Positions 1 to 8,386 of a stretch of 38,176 nucleotides of DNA are shown piece by piece. Made by a program: the position numbers and the translations under genes. The stretch lies in NCBI GenBank assembly GCA_903827245.1, contig CAIKHO010000068.1, forward strand, positions 1-38,176, in the 5' to 3' direction. The notes under the pieces were generated by a model. That model saw only the letters and a program-made list of their open reading frames with translations, made no database searches and had not been told where the DNA came from. Source of the DNA: an uncultured Opitutia bacterium. Lineage in GTDB: Bacteria > Verrucomicrobiota > Verrucomicrobiia > Opitutales > Opitutaceae. The first letter of the stretch is position 1, and each line of letters opens with the position of its first letter.

Positions 1-418
1 CGATGTCGCCGAAGCGCACGACGCTGAGCTCGTCCGCCGGCTGAGCGCGGCGGAGGAGCACCCGCATGCGGGCGAGGAGTTCGCCGCCGCCGAACGGTTT
101 CGTGAGGTAGTCGTCGGCGCCTGCGTCGAGCGCGGCGATCTTGTCCTGCTCCTCCCCGCGAACGGAAAGGATCAGCACGGGCAGCTGGCTCCATTCCCGC
201 AGGCGGCGCAGGACATCGAGGCCGCTCATGTCGGGCAGGCTGACATCGAGCACGACGGCATCCGGCCGCAGCACGGCGGCCTCGTTGAGCCCAAGGGCGC
301 CATTTTCCGCCTCCCGCACGCGATAGCCGGCGGCCTCGAGCGTAATCCGGAGCAGGCGACGGATCTGCACCTCGTCATCGATGATCAGGATTTCAGGTTT
401 GGCCGCGCCGGCAGTCAT
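1..418 (-). CDS. KdpE-like OmpR-family response regulator (3' part cut by window edge)
   Basis: The visible 139 codons encode a receiver domain: the acidic pair D14-D15, phospho-acceptor D58 in VVLDVSLPD, and the conserved lysine in DDYLTKPFG. The reading frame is open to base 1, so the DNA-binding domain lies outside the window. It aligns without gaps to the KdpE protein encoded at 4906-5604 (shared IDDEVQIRRLL, LREWS, ALDAGADDYLTKPFG), which makes the two paralogues. The ATG at 418 gives an N-terminus exactly as long as KdpE's; an in-frame ATG at 430 is also possible. Its family members bind promoter direct repeats after phosphorylation by a histidine kinase. Its own kinase is not visible; KdpD cross-talk is possible but inferred. 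Confidence 0.88.
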   Translation of the reverse strand, partial: MTAGAAKPEILIIDDEVQIRRLLRITLEAAGYRVREAENGALGLNEAAVLRPDAVVLDVSLPDMSGLDVLRRLREWSQLPVLILSVRGEEQDKIAALDAGADDYLTKPFGGGELLARMRVLLRRAQPADELSVVRFGDI

Positions 419-547
419 GGGCGAGCTCATTACCGTGCATCGCTTCCCGGGGGTAAACCGCAAAACAAGGCGGCGGTGAAATTCTTCGGCGGCTCCCGCC
501 GACTCAGGCCGCGGGCGCACGCCAGGGCAGTTTCAGAATTGTTGCAG

Positions 548-565
548 CCGGGGTCGATGACCCGG
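548..565. terminator. Short hairpin in the spacer between the response regulator and the PP2C-kinase gene
   Basis: An inverted repeat with a 7-bp stem (CCGGGTC/GACCCGG with one extra G) lies in the 271-bp gap at 419-689. It is followed on the plus strand only by TTTCC, so terminator function is weak. Nothing else was recognised in this gap. Confidence 0.25.
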
Positions 566-689
566 TTTCCTCCCACCTTGGTTTCCCTCGGATTGTCTCC
601 TGTGCATTTCCGATCCGGATTCATTGGACAGGAGCCATGCCGAGGGTGATCCGAGCCCGGCGAATTTTAAACGGCCGGCATGATCGCCC

Positions 690-2480
690 TCAGTGTTTCC
701 CGTGGTGCGTGAAATACCAGAGCATCAGGCCGAAGAGGATGACCTGCAGCACGACAAAGCCCACGATGAGCGGCATGGTCTTGAACTTGTTTTTCCACGG
801 CTTGACCGGCTCGAGGGTCCGGTAGCGGCCGATGAGCGGGACGATCTCGTAATCGTCGAGCTCCGCCTTCATCCGGGCGGCGTTCTCATAGCGGTCGTCG
901 GGATTCCGCGCGAGGGCATGGAGCACGATCTCCTCCATCACGGGCGTGAGGTGCTCGTTGAGCTTGCGCGGCGCCACCGGGTCGCCGGTGGTGCGGATGT
1001 TCATCACGACATACGGGCTTTCGCCCTCGAAGGGGACCTTGCCGGTGACCATCTCGTACAAGATGGCGCCGAGGCTGTAGATGTCGGTGCGCTGGTCGCC
1101 GCGGCGGCCGTTGACCTGCTCGGGTGCCATGTAGTCGGGCGTGCCCATGGTTGGCGAGAAGCCGGCGAAGGTGAGCCGGCGCATGCGCGCGGCCTTGGCT
1201 ATGCCGAAGTCGAGGATCCGGATGCTGCCGTCATTGCAGACCATGATATTCTGCGGCTTCAGGTCCCGGTGCACGATGCCCTTCAGGTGCATATGCTCGA
1301 GGGCCTCGCAGATGCGACTGGTGATCTTGGCAGCCTCCTTTTCCGGGAGCGGCCGGGTTTCCTCCATGAGTTTGTCGAGCGTACGGCCCTCGAGGAACTC
1401 CATCACAAGGTAGGGCCGGCTCTTGGGGCGCTCGACCGGGATCACCTTCAGGATGTAAGGGTGGTTGAGCTGCCGGCCGATTTCCTCCTCGCGCTGGAAA
1501 CGGGTGAACGTGGCGACGTCGCTCTCGAACTGCATGAGCGGCACCTTGAGGGCGACGGTCTCGCCGTTTTCCAGGTCGCGGGCCTTGAAAATGCAGGCCA
1601 TGCCGCTGCGGCTGATCAGCTCGATGATCTCGAAGCGCTCGTCGAGGATGCTGCCGGGTTCGAGTTCGTCGCTCACGTTGTTGTCGGTTTTGTCATGATG
1701 AATGGAAACTCCCCGAAAAGAAGTGAAGAGGTCGGTCTCCTCCACCTGGATGATCTGGACGGAGATGTTGTCATCCCCGTTCCGCTTTTCTGCGATGCTG
1801 ATGAGGCGGCGGCAAGCCTCCGCAGGCGGGAAGTGGCTGGCGATGTCGGCGATTTCCGCGTCGAGCACAAAGCCATAGAGCCCGTCGGAGCACTGCACGA
1901 CGACGTCACCCTTGGCGAGATTCTCGCGGGCCGTGTCGTATTTCGCGAACGGCTCGGGCCCGATGCTGCGTGTGAGCATCGAGCGCATGGGGTTGGTCAT
2001 TGCCTGGTGCTCATGCATCAGGCGGAACTTGACCGGCAGGGACATTGCGCTGTGGTCGTCGGTCAGGCGGCTGATCTGGCCGTGGTGCACCAGGTAGACC
2101 CGCGAGTCGCCGACGTGGGAGACGTGGAGGGTGTTTTCGCGCAGGATCGCGACGGTGAGGGTCGTGGCCATTTTCCCCAGGCCCGGCCGGGCCGCCGCGG
2201 AATCGTACACCGCGCGGCTGGCGGCCTCGAACATCTTGCGCTGGACGCTGGCGACCGGGGTGAAGGGCTTGGCGTTCTGGAAGACCTGGACGGCCGCGGT
2301 CACGGCGAGGCGGCTGGCGACCTCGCCCCCGTTCTCGCCGCCGACCCCGTCGGCCAGGATCCAGGCCATGCCGATGGTCTTGGCATTCTCCGCGTCGTTC
2401 GGCAGCCAGAACGAGATGAAATCCTCGTTGGTCTCGCGGACGGGGCCGACGACCGAGAGCTGCGCGTGGGTAACTTGCAC
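690..2480 (-). CDS. PP2C protein phosphatase / Ser-Thr protein kinase fusion, C-terminally membrane anchored
   Basis: The 596-residue protein joins two opposing enzymes. Residues 1-245 are a PP2C (PPM) phosphatase with the metal-binding motifs RETNED (15-20), ADGVGG (43-48), GDSRVYL (124-130), SDGLYG (198-203) and GDDNIS (235-240). Residues 283-545 are a Hanks-type kinase: VALKVP with the ATP-binding lysine (K312), HRDLKPQN (404-411), DFG (424-426) and MAPE (451-454). A single hydrophobic helix (about 569-590) follows, with a short THHGKH tail, so both enzymes should face the cytoplasm. The glycine loop is degenerate: ISRSGMACIF keeps only one of the usual three glycines, though the catalytic residues are intact. 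The start is GTG. It lies downstream of the permease, separated by a hairpin terminator. The substrate is unknown; a role in tuning the neighbouring transporters or regulators is inference. Confidence 0.92.
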   Translation of the reverse strand: MQVTHAQLSVVGPVRETNEDFISFWLPNDAENAKTIGMAWILADGVGGENGGEVASRLAVTAAVQVFQNAKPFTPVASVQRKMFEAASRAVYDSAAARPGLGKMATTLTVAILRENTLHVSHVGDSRVYLVHHGQISRLTDDHSAMSLPVKFRLMHEHQAMTNPMRSMLTRSIGPEPFAKYDTARENLAKGDVVVQCSDGLYGFVLDAEIADIASHFPPAEACRRLISIAEKRNGDDNISVQIIQVEETDLFTSFRGVSIHHDKTDNNVSDELEPGSILDERFEIIELISRSGMACIFKARDLENGETVALKVPLMQFESDVATFTRFQREEEIGRQLNHPYILKVIPVERPKSRPYLVMEFLEGRTLDKLMEETRPLPEKEAAKITSRICEALEHMHLKGIVHRDLKPQNIMVCNDGSIRILDFGIAKAARMRRLTFAGFSPTMGTPDYMAPEQVNGRRGDQRTDIYSLGAILYEMVTGKVPFEGESPYVVMNIRTTGDPVAPRKLNEHLTPVMEEIVLHALARNPDDRYENAARMKAELDDYEIVPLIGRYRTLEPVKPWKNKFKTMPLIVGFVVLQVILFGLMLWYFTHHGKH

Positions 2481-2492
2481 TGCGGGTTTTTA

Positions 2493-2532
2493 AAAAGAAG
2501 GGGGCGGCCCCCGATCCCACACCGGGGGCCGC
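2493..2532 (-). terminator. Intrinsic terminator after the APC permease gene
   Basis: A perfect 10-bp GC stem (GCGGCCCCCG at 2504-2513 with CGGGGGCCGC at 2523-2532, 9-nt loop) begins 22 nt past the permease stop. On the minus strand it is followed by a T-rich run at about 2493-2500. It separates the permease from the PP2C-kinase gene. Confidence 0.7.
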
Positions 2533-2554
2533 ACCAGTTCCACTACTACATCCA

Positions 2555-4639
2555 CTAACTCTGCACGGGTGCAGAAACCAAGATGGACTTGCCGGAAGCC
2601 TTGCTGCTGCGCTTCAGGTAGACGATGCCCCAGATGCCCCAGAAGGCGACGACCCCCAGGGCGAGGTACGGCTCCTTGTAGCTCATCCCCGCCACGAGGC
2701 TGGAGCCGTTCACGGGCAGCGGCCCGATGAGGTAGAAGAGCATGCAGAGGAAGTTCGCGATCACGCCAAACACCGGCACCACCACGTGCTTGAAGCCGTG
2801 GAAGGTGTGATGCTCCTTGAAGGCCACCATCGCCACGATGCAGGTCGTCATGTAGAGGAGGAACGTGCCGAAGTTGCTGATCAGCGTGATCAGGACGAGG
2901 GTATTGGGCATCTTCGCGTAGGTTTCGGGCGAGAAAATCCCGAAGCTGTACCAGAGGTTGTGCTTGTCGAGGGCCGCGGGGGTCGTGCCGCCGAGATACA
3001 GCACCACGGTGGCGATGCCGATGAAGATGGAGATGATCCCGAGCGTCCAGATGGCCCGGTGGGGCGTCAGGGTCTTCTCGTGCAGCAGGCCGAAGTGCGC
3101 GCCCATCTCCTCGTCCCGGCCCATCGCGTAGGTGACGCGGGCGCCGGTGTTGAGGCAGGCGAGGGTGGTGCCGATGAGCGCGAGGAACACGGTGAAGGCC
3201 TGCACGAGCATGAAGGCCGTGCCGGCCTTGGCGCTGCCAAATGCCCAGGTGCCGACGATCTTCATCATGTCGCCGATCGGCGCGCTCGATGCGCCCGCGT
3301 TCGGCATCGTATAACCGTTGTTAAGGAAATAATTGGCGCAGAAATATTCGATCAGGTAGCAAACCGCTCCCTGGATCACGAGCGAGAGGATGATCGCGCG
3401 GGCGACGTCCTTCTTGGGGTTCTTCGCCTCCTCCGCCATCGAGGAGACGGACTCGAAGCCGACCAGGCAGAGGATCGCGATGCAGGCCTGCACGAACAGC
3501 CAGCTGAAGTTGTGCGGGGCCACGACGGACGCGGCCGATTCATGATAGTTGAAGGTCTGCGGATCGGTCGCGCTGCCCGCCGTGCCGCTGATGCCGCCGT
3601 CCTTCGCGGTATAGCTGATGGTGAACGGGGTGGCCACCAGGTGGCCGTCCTTGTCCTTGGTCCACTTGCCATCCTTGTCTTTTTCAAAAAGCGGATACGG
3701 ATCACCGGTGGCGGCGCCCATCGCGGCCAGTGCGGCCAGCACGTCGGCATCCTTGTTCTTGTCCTTGTTCAGGTCGTCGTCCGTGACGGCCCGGTCCTGT
3801 TGCTTGATGACGGCCAGCGGCACCGGCTTGCCGTCCTTGTCCATGACGACGGCGCCCTTGTCGTCGGTCTGGTTGATGACCTTGCCCTTGTCGTCCATCT
3901 GGTATTTCGGCGAACCGTCAGCCCAGGTGTCGGGGACGCCCGCGCCTTTGTCATCGGTCACGTTCACCTGGTCGACCTGGTAGTTGATGGCCGTGCCGTT
4001 CGAGAGGTGGATGGCGGTGGCGCCTTCCACGTGGTTCATACGATAGCTCAGCGCCATGACGGAGAACACCATCAGGGCGGCGATCTGGATGATGTTCATC
4101 GCGATGTTCACGCCGGTCGAACCGTTCACTCCCCGTTGGGCGATCCACGAGATGAACAGGGAGAACACGACACAGATGATGATCATGAGCAGCGGGCTGT
4201 TGTAGGTGCCGCTGAAGGTGTCCGGCCAGAACTGGGCCGCGAGATATCCGCCCAGCAGCCCCGTGACCCCCACCATCAACCCGGGATAAACCCAGTAGTA
4301 GAGGTGACTCGCCCAGCCGGTGAAGAATTTGATGACGCGGGCGTACTTGAAGGCGTGCTTTTTGGAGAGGAAGGCCTGCTCGGCGTAAAAATAGGAGGAG
4401 CCGGTGCCGGGGTAGAGCTTCGACAATTCGGCGTAGCTGATCGCCGTGGCCAGGCACAGCAGCAGGGCGAGGAAGAAACCGAACCACATGGCGGCGCCGG
4501 CCATCGGCGCGCCGTAGAGCGCCTGCTCTTCAAACGTCAGCCAGAGAAAGGCGCCCGGGGCGATCAGCGCCATCGCATTGAAGGTCAGCCCGGTGAGCCC
4601 TAGGGTCGGCTTCATCGAGGCAGTATTTTTTTCGGCCAT
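2555..4639 (-). CDS. APC-superfamily amino acid permease with a large extracytoplasmic insertion
   Basis: The 694-residue polytopic membrane protein starts with the APC-type first helix (GLTGLTFNAMALIAPGAF). It carries the family signature FESVSSMAEEAKNPKKD (395-411) after the sixth transmembrane segment, so it probably imports or exchanges an amino acid or amine by secondary transport. The exact substrate cannot be read. It is longer than usual APC members (about 450-550 residues) because residues about 202-375, between helices 5 and 6 and predicted outside, form a hydrophilic Asp/Lys/Gly-rich insertion. That insertion has three DDKG units (229, 249, 259) and three DKDG units (267, 321, 329). 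The upstream region holds paired 11-bp-spaced heptamers like one in front of kdp, which suggests response-regulator control. The gene is single, between kdpE and a terminator. Confidence 0.88.
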   Translation of the reverse strand: MAEKNTASMKPTLGLTGLTFNAMALIAPGAFLWLTFEEQALYGAPMAGAAMWFGFFLALLLCLATAISYAELSKLYPGTGSSYFYAEQAFLSKKHAFKYARVIKFFTGWASHLYYWVYPGLMVGVTGLLGGYLAAQFWPDTFSGTYNSPLLMIIICVVFSLFISWIAQRGVNGSTGVNIAMNIIQIAALMVFSVMALSYRMNHVEGATAIHLSNGTAINYQVDQVNVTDDKGAGVPDTWADGSPKYQMDDKGKVINQTDDKGAVVMDKDGKPVPLAVIKQQDRAVTDDDLNKDKNKDADVLAALAAMGAATGDPYPLFEKDKDGKWTKDKDGHLVATPFTISYTAKDGGISGTAGSATDPQTFNYHESAASVVAPHNFSWLFVQACIAILCLVGFESVSSMAEEAKNPKKDVARAIILSLVIQGAVCYLIEYFCANYFLNNGYTMPNAGASSAPIGDMMKIVGTWAFGSAKAGTAFMLVQAFTVFLALIGTTLACLNTGARVTYAMGRDEEMGAHFGLLHEKTLTPHRAIWTLGIISIFIGIATVVLYLGGTTPAALDKHNLWYSFGIFSPETYAKMPNTLVLITLISNFGTFLLYMTTCIVAMVAFKEHHTFHGFKHVVVPVFGVIANFLCMLFYLIGPLPVNGSSLVAGMSYKEPYLALGVVAFWGIWGIVYLKRSSKASGKSILVSAPVQS

Positions 4640-4706
4640 GGTATTTTTATTTTATGAATTGCGGCTTGAACAACCGGTTCACTAACGCACCCCCCATACC
4701 ACGGCC

Positions 4707-4756
4707 CGCTAAGGAACCGCTAAGCTGCCCTCCGGAAGCGCTAAGAAAACGCTAAG
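4707..4756 (-). promoter_or_regulatory. Two tandem pairs of heptamer direct repeats, candidate KdpE-type operator of the permease
   Basis: CGCTAAG occurs at 4707-4713, 4718-4724, 4739-4745 and 4750-4756 (plus-strand reading). Spacings are 11, 21 and 11 bp, so all four fall on one face of the helix. A 7-bp unit plus 4-bp spacer is the architecture of PhoB/OmpR-family boxes. The array lies 68-117 bp upstream of the permease ATG. The second pair (CGCTAAG-AAAA-CGCTAAG) resembles the box in front of the kdp operon at 14192-14209, including the AAAA spacer. Identity of the binding protein is inferred. Confidence 0.6.
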
Positions 4757-4787
4757 CCGGCATCAGGCGATTGAACGGCTCGGACAG

Positions 4788-4857
4788 GTAGCAGCCGAGG
4801 TCACGAGGCTGGATCGAGGTGCGCGGCCCGAACCAGCCTCGTGATCTCGGCTGCTAC
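4788..4857 (+). repeat. 70-bp palindromic REP-like element, copy 1
   Basis: Two 25-bp arms (4788-4812 and 4833-4857) are inverted repeats matching at 24 of 25 positions around a 20-bp spacer. The left arm begins GTAGCAGCCGAGGTCACG. The same element lies in reverse orientation at 23811-23879, with an identical left arm and 17 of 20 spacer bases shared. It sits 48 bp past the kdpE stop and upstream of the permease operator, where its transcript would fold into a long hairpin. Confidence 0.85.
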
Positions 4858-4905
4858 ATGCCTCTGCATGGGCCGGTGCTTTCCACCCGCGGAATTGGGC
4901 CCGGC

Positions 4906-5604
4906 TTACTCCGTCACGAAACGAAATCCGATGCCGGATTCCGTCTTGAGGTGACGCGGCCGGTGCGGGTCGGCCTCCAGCTTCTGGCGGAGGTGCGTCA
5001 TGTGGACGCGAAGGTAGTGGGTGTTGCCCTCGGCCTTCGGGCCCCACACCTCGCGCAGGATCTGGCGGTGCGTCACCACCTTCCCGCGGTGCATGACCAG
5101 CAGGCGGAAGATGGAGTATTCCCGCGCGGTGAGCGACACGTCCGTGCCGGCGCGGCTCACCACCCGAGCCGCCAGGTCGACCGTGAGGTCGCCGAAGGCC
5201 ATTGCGGCCGGTTCATCCTCGTCGGCAACCGACCGCCGCAGCAGCGCGCGCAACCGGGCCGTAAGCTCGGGTGCGCCAAACGGCTTGGTCAGGTAGTCGT
5301 CGGCCCCGGCGTCGAGTGCCGCCACCTTGTCATCCTCGGCTGCGAGCACGGACAGGATCAGCACCGGCACGCGCGACCATTCGCGCAGGCGACGCACGAC
5401 CTCGACCCCGCTGCAATCCGGCAGGCCGAGATCGAGGATGATCGCGTCGAACTGCCGCGTGGCGGCCTCGGTCAGCCCCAGCTGGCCCGTCCCCGCCTCG
5501 CTCAGGCGGTAGCCGGCCGGCTCGAGCGTGAGGCGCAGCAGCCGGCGGATCTGGACTTCGTCATCGATGACGAGGATTTCCGGCCTGGCGGGGTCGGCCT
5601 TCAT
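4906..5604 (-). CDS. kdpE: KdpE, potassium-responsive response regulator
   Basis: The 232-residue OmpR/PhoB-family regulator activates kdp transcription when phosphorylated by KdpD. The receiver domain shows D14-D15, phospho-acceptor D58 (ILDLGLPD) and K107 (YLTKPFG). The winged-helix domain (about 130-232) ends with the family pattern LRVHMTHLRQKLE...ESGIGFRF. The ATG at 5604 overlaps the kdpD stop by four bases (ATGA), indicating translational coupling, so the longer upstream reading frame is not the gene. It is the last gene of the kdp cluster. Length and order match kdpDE of other bacteria. Confidence 0.96.
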   Translation of the reverse strand: MKADPARPEILVIDDEVQIRRLLRLTLEPAGYRLSEAGTGQLGLTEAATRQFDAIILDLGLPDCSGVEVVRRLREWSRVPVLILSVLAAEDDKVAALDAGADDYLTKPFGAPELTARLRALLRRSVADEDEPAAMAFGDLTVDLAARVVSRAGTDVSLTAREYSIFRLLVMHRGKVVTHRQILREVWGPKAEGNTHYLRVHMTHLRQKLEADPHRPRHLKTESGIGFRFVTE

Positions 5605-8270
5605 TCGCTGGGCACGCGACCGTGCGGGGTGAAGGGCAGATAGACGGTGAACACGGCGCCGCCGCCGGGATTCTCGCCCGCGACGATCTCGCCGCCCTGG
5701 GCGGCGACGAAGCCGCGGATGATCGACAGGCCGAGCCCGAGCCCGCCGGCGCGGGCGGCGTCGCCGCGCTGGAATTTTTGAAACAACCGCTCGCGCATGG
5801 CCGGCGGCAGGCCGGGACCGCGGTCGGCCACGGTGAAAAATATCCGGGCGCGGGCCTGGTCGAGGCCCGCCGCCAGGAAGATGGGCGTGCCGTCGGGGGT
5901 GTGCAGGGCGGCGTTGAGGACGAGGTTGGCGATGACCTGCTCCATCAACGCCGAGTCGGCGCGGAACAGGGGCAGGTCGTCGGGCACCGCGCTCTCGAAG
6001 GGATGGGCGGCGAGCGACTCGCGGATTCCGTCGAGGGCGGCATTGACGAGGTCGTGCGCGTCGCACCAGTCGAGCCGGGGCTGGAGGGCGCCGGATTCGA
6101 GCCGGGTCTGGTCGAGCAGGTTGTTGACGAGGCGGTTGAGGCGCCGGGTGGCGGTGCGGATCTCGGTCGCGAGGCTGGCGCGGGTGGAGTCGTCGGCGGT
6201 GGCCAGGCTTTCCGCGGCGGCGCTGAGCACGGCCAGCGGGGTCTTCAGCTCGTGGGACACACCGTCCAGCAGGGCGCGGTGGAGTTTCTCGGACTCGGCG
6301 AGGAGCTTTTCGCGCTCGCCGGAGGCGCGGAGCTGCTCGCGCTCGACCACGAGGGCGAGCTGAGTGGCGAAGCTGCCGGCGAGATCGCGCTGCGCAAGTG
6401 TGAGCGCTGCGTCCGAGGGCACGCGCAGGACGAACACCCCGACGGCCCGGTCCTCGCGGACCAGCGGCACGTGAAAACCTTCGGATGCGGGCAGCGTGTC
6501 GGTGAAGCGCCCGGCATTCTTGCGGTTGCGCCAGCACCAGTCGGCGACGCCGCGCTCCTTGTCCGTCAGGGTGAACGAGCCGGCAAAATGGGGTGTGAGC
6601 TCGGCGCTGCCGTCGTGGTCGTAGAGCAGCGCGGTCTGCCCGGCGAAGAGCCGGTCGGCCTGGCGGAGTGCGGCGAAGACGGCGTCGTCCAGTGTGCGCG
6701 CGGCGCTCAGGGCCTGGGTCAGGTGGAAGAGCGCGGTGGCCCGCTCCTCCCGCAGCCGCTCGTTCCGTTCCTGGGCCCGGATGCGGGCCGTGAGCTGGCC
6801 GGCAATGAGGGCGACGGCGAAGTAGGTGCCGAACATCATGCCGTCCTCGAACTTCGCGATGACGAAGGTGAAGAGGGGCGGGATGAAGAGGAAGTTCCAG
6901 GTCAGCGCGCTGAGCACACCCGCCGCGAAGACCGGTCCCCGGCCGACGCGGAGGCTGAGGGTGATCACGGCCAGGAGGTAGACCAGGCCCACGGCGAGGT
7001 AGCCGGTGTGCGGCACGAGGAACCAGTTGGCGATGGTCAGGCCGGCGAGCACGCCGGCGACCTCGCCGTATTCACGGCCTGGCGAGTTGACGGCGGGCCG
7101 CAGGCTGAGCCACAGCCCGGGTTTTTCCGCGCTGCGCTCGGCCGGCACGACATAGATGTCGATCGGCCCGCTGCGCCGCAGCAGGCGGTCGACGAGGCTG
7201 CCCCCGCGCAGCAGGTCGAGCCAGCGCGGGTTGCGCGACTGGCCGACCACGATCTGGGTGGCGTTGTTTTGCAGGGCGACGCGGACGAGCGCGGCGGCCA
7301 CGTCGTCGGCATGCGTGACCACCACCTCGGCGCCGAGCTCGCGGGCGAGCGCGAGGTTCTGCTCAAGCCGGCGCTGCGCATCAGGGCTGAGGGCGCGCGA
7401 GGACTCGACACTGACGGCGATCCACGCCGCGCCCTGGGCGGCCGCCATGCGGCGCGTCCACCGGACCAGCTGGGTCGAGGACGGGCTGGGGCCGACGGCG
7501 ACGAGGAGCCGTTCGCCGGAGCGCCAGACGGTCTGGGAGGCGCCGGTGGCGCGCAGCTCGCGGAGGCGCTTGTCGACGCGCTCGGCCACGAAACGGAGGG
7601 CGAGCTCGCGCAGGGCGGTCAGGTGGGCGTCCTTGAAAAACCCCTCGGCGGCGGCGTTGGCGCGCTCGCCGAGGTACACCTTGCCCTCGCGCAGGCGCTC
7701 CAGAAGCGATTCGGGCGGAAGGTCGATCAGCTCGATCTGGTCGGCGAGCTCGAACACGGAGTCCGGCACGGTTTCCTGCACCATGGCGCCGGTGATCTGG
7801 CGGACGGCATCGGCGCGGCTCTCGAGGTGCTGGACATTGAGCGTGGTGAAGACGTCGAGGCCGGCGTCGAGGAGCTCGATCACATCCTGGTAGCGCTTTG
7901 GGTGGCGGGAGCCGGGCGCGTTGGTGTGGGCGAACTCATCGACGAGGACGAGCTTGGGCCGGCGGGCGAGGATGGCCTCGAGATCCATCTCGGTGAGCTC
8001 CGTGCCGCGGTAGATGATTTGCTTGCGCGGGATGACGGGCAGGCCGGCGAGGAGCGCCTCGGTGTCGGCGCGCTTGTGGGTCTCGACGACCCCGACGACG
8101 AGATCGGTGCCATCGCGGAGCTCCTGCTGGGCGGCACGGAGCATGGCGAAGGTTTTCCCGACGCCGGGGCACATGCCGAAGAAAACCTTCAGCCGGCCGC
8201 GGCGGGACTGGGCCTCCTCCCGCTTGAGCGAAGCGAGCAACGCATCCGGGTCGGGTCGTTGGTCAGCCAT
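5601..8270 (-). CDS. kdpD: KdpD, potassium/turgor sensor histidine kinase
   Basis: The 889-residue protein has the complete KdpD layout. The N-terminal KdpD domain (about 20-230) has the Walker A-like GMCPGVGKT (32-40) and VDEFAHTNAPGSRH (110-123). A universal-stress-protein-like domain follows (about 252-376), then closely spaced membrane helices (about 400-495) and a GAF-like region (about 515-645). The kinase core has H673 in VSHELKTPL, an N-box NLVLNA (782-787), DRGPG (816-820) and GLGLGL (843-848). Known KdpD proteins sense K+ limitation and ionic strength and phosphorylate or dephosphorylate KdpE. The gene follows three small membrane-protein genes and overlaps kdpE by four bases. Confidence 0.96.
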   Translation of the reverse strand: MADQRPDPDALLASLKREEAQSRRGRLKVFFGMCPGVGKTFAMLRAAQQELRDGTDLVVGVVETHKRADTEALLAGLPVIPRKQIIYRGTELTEMDLEAILARRPKLVLVDEFAHTNAPGSRHPKRYQDVIELLDAGLDVFTTLNVQHLESRADAVRQITGAMVQETVPDSVFELADQIELIDLPPESLLERLREGKVYLGERANAAAEGFFKDAHLTALRELALRFVAERVDKRLRELRATGASQTVWRSGERLLVAVGPSPSSTQLVRWTRRMAAAQGAAWIAVSVESSRALSPDAQRRLEQNLALARELGAEVVVTHADDVAAALVRVALQNNATQIVVGQSRNPRWLDLLRGGSLVDRLLRRSGPIDIYVVPAERSAEKPGLWLSLRPAVNSPGREYGEVAGVLAGLTIANWFLVPHTGYLAVGLVYLLAVITLSLRVGRGPVFAAGVLSALTWNFLFIPPLFTFVIAKFEDGMMFGTYFAVALIAGQLTARIRAQERNERLREERATALFHLTQALSAARTLDDAVFAALRQADRLFAGQTALLYDHDGSAELTPHFAGSFTLTDKERGVADWCWRNRKNAGRFTDTLPASEGFHVPLVREDRAVGVFVLRVPSDAALTLAQRDLAGSFATQLALVVEREQLRASGEREKLLAESEKLHRALLDGVSHELKTPLAVLSAAAESLATADDSTRASLATEIRTATRRLNRLVNNLLDQTRLESGALQPRLDWCDAHDLVNAALDGIRESLAAHPFESAVPDDLPLFRADSALMEQVIANLVLNAALHTPDGTPIFLAAGLDQARARIFFTVADRGPGLPPAMRERLFQKFQRGDAARAGGLGLGLSIIRGFVAAQGGEIVAGENPGGGAVFTVYLPFTPHGRVPSE

Positions 8271-8386
8271 GGCGGGCGCAGCGTGGGTCAGGGGCGGAAA
8301 CGACGCAAGCAGCGGGCGGGACCGGCAATGGCCGGGCCGGACGGGCGGAGAAGCGGGGAGCGAGTCGTGACACGTGCGGGTTCATA

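Noticed and set aside
693-2558. Long open frame (621 codons) opposite the PP2C-kinase gene
   Set aside because: It is a codon-position shadow caused by high GC. The minus-strand frame has every family motif, while this product is Val/Asp/His-rich without recognisable domains.
3680-3960. Calcium-binding EF-hand or dockerin domain in the permease insertion
   Set aside because: DKDG and DKNKDAD segments look similar, but none shows the full D-x-D-x-D-G pattern with glutamate at position 12.
4906-6537. Extended start for the KdpE frame (543 codons)
   Set aside because: The extension is Arg/Pro-rich out-of-frame kdpD sequence; the ATG overlapping the kdpD stop gives a canonical KdpE.
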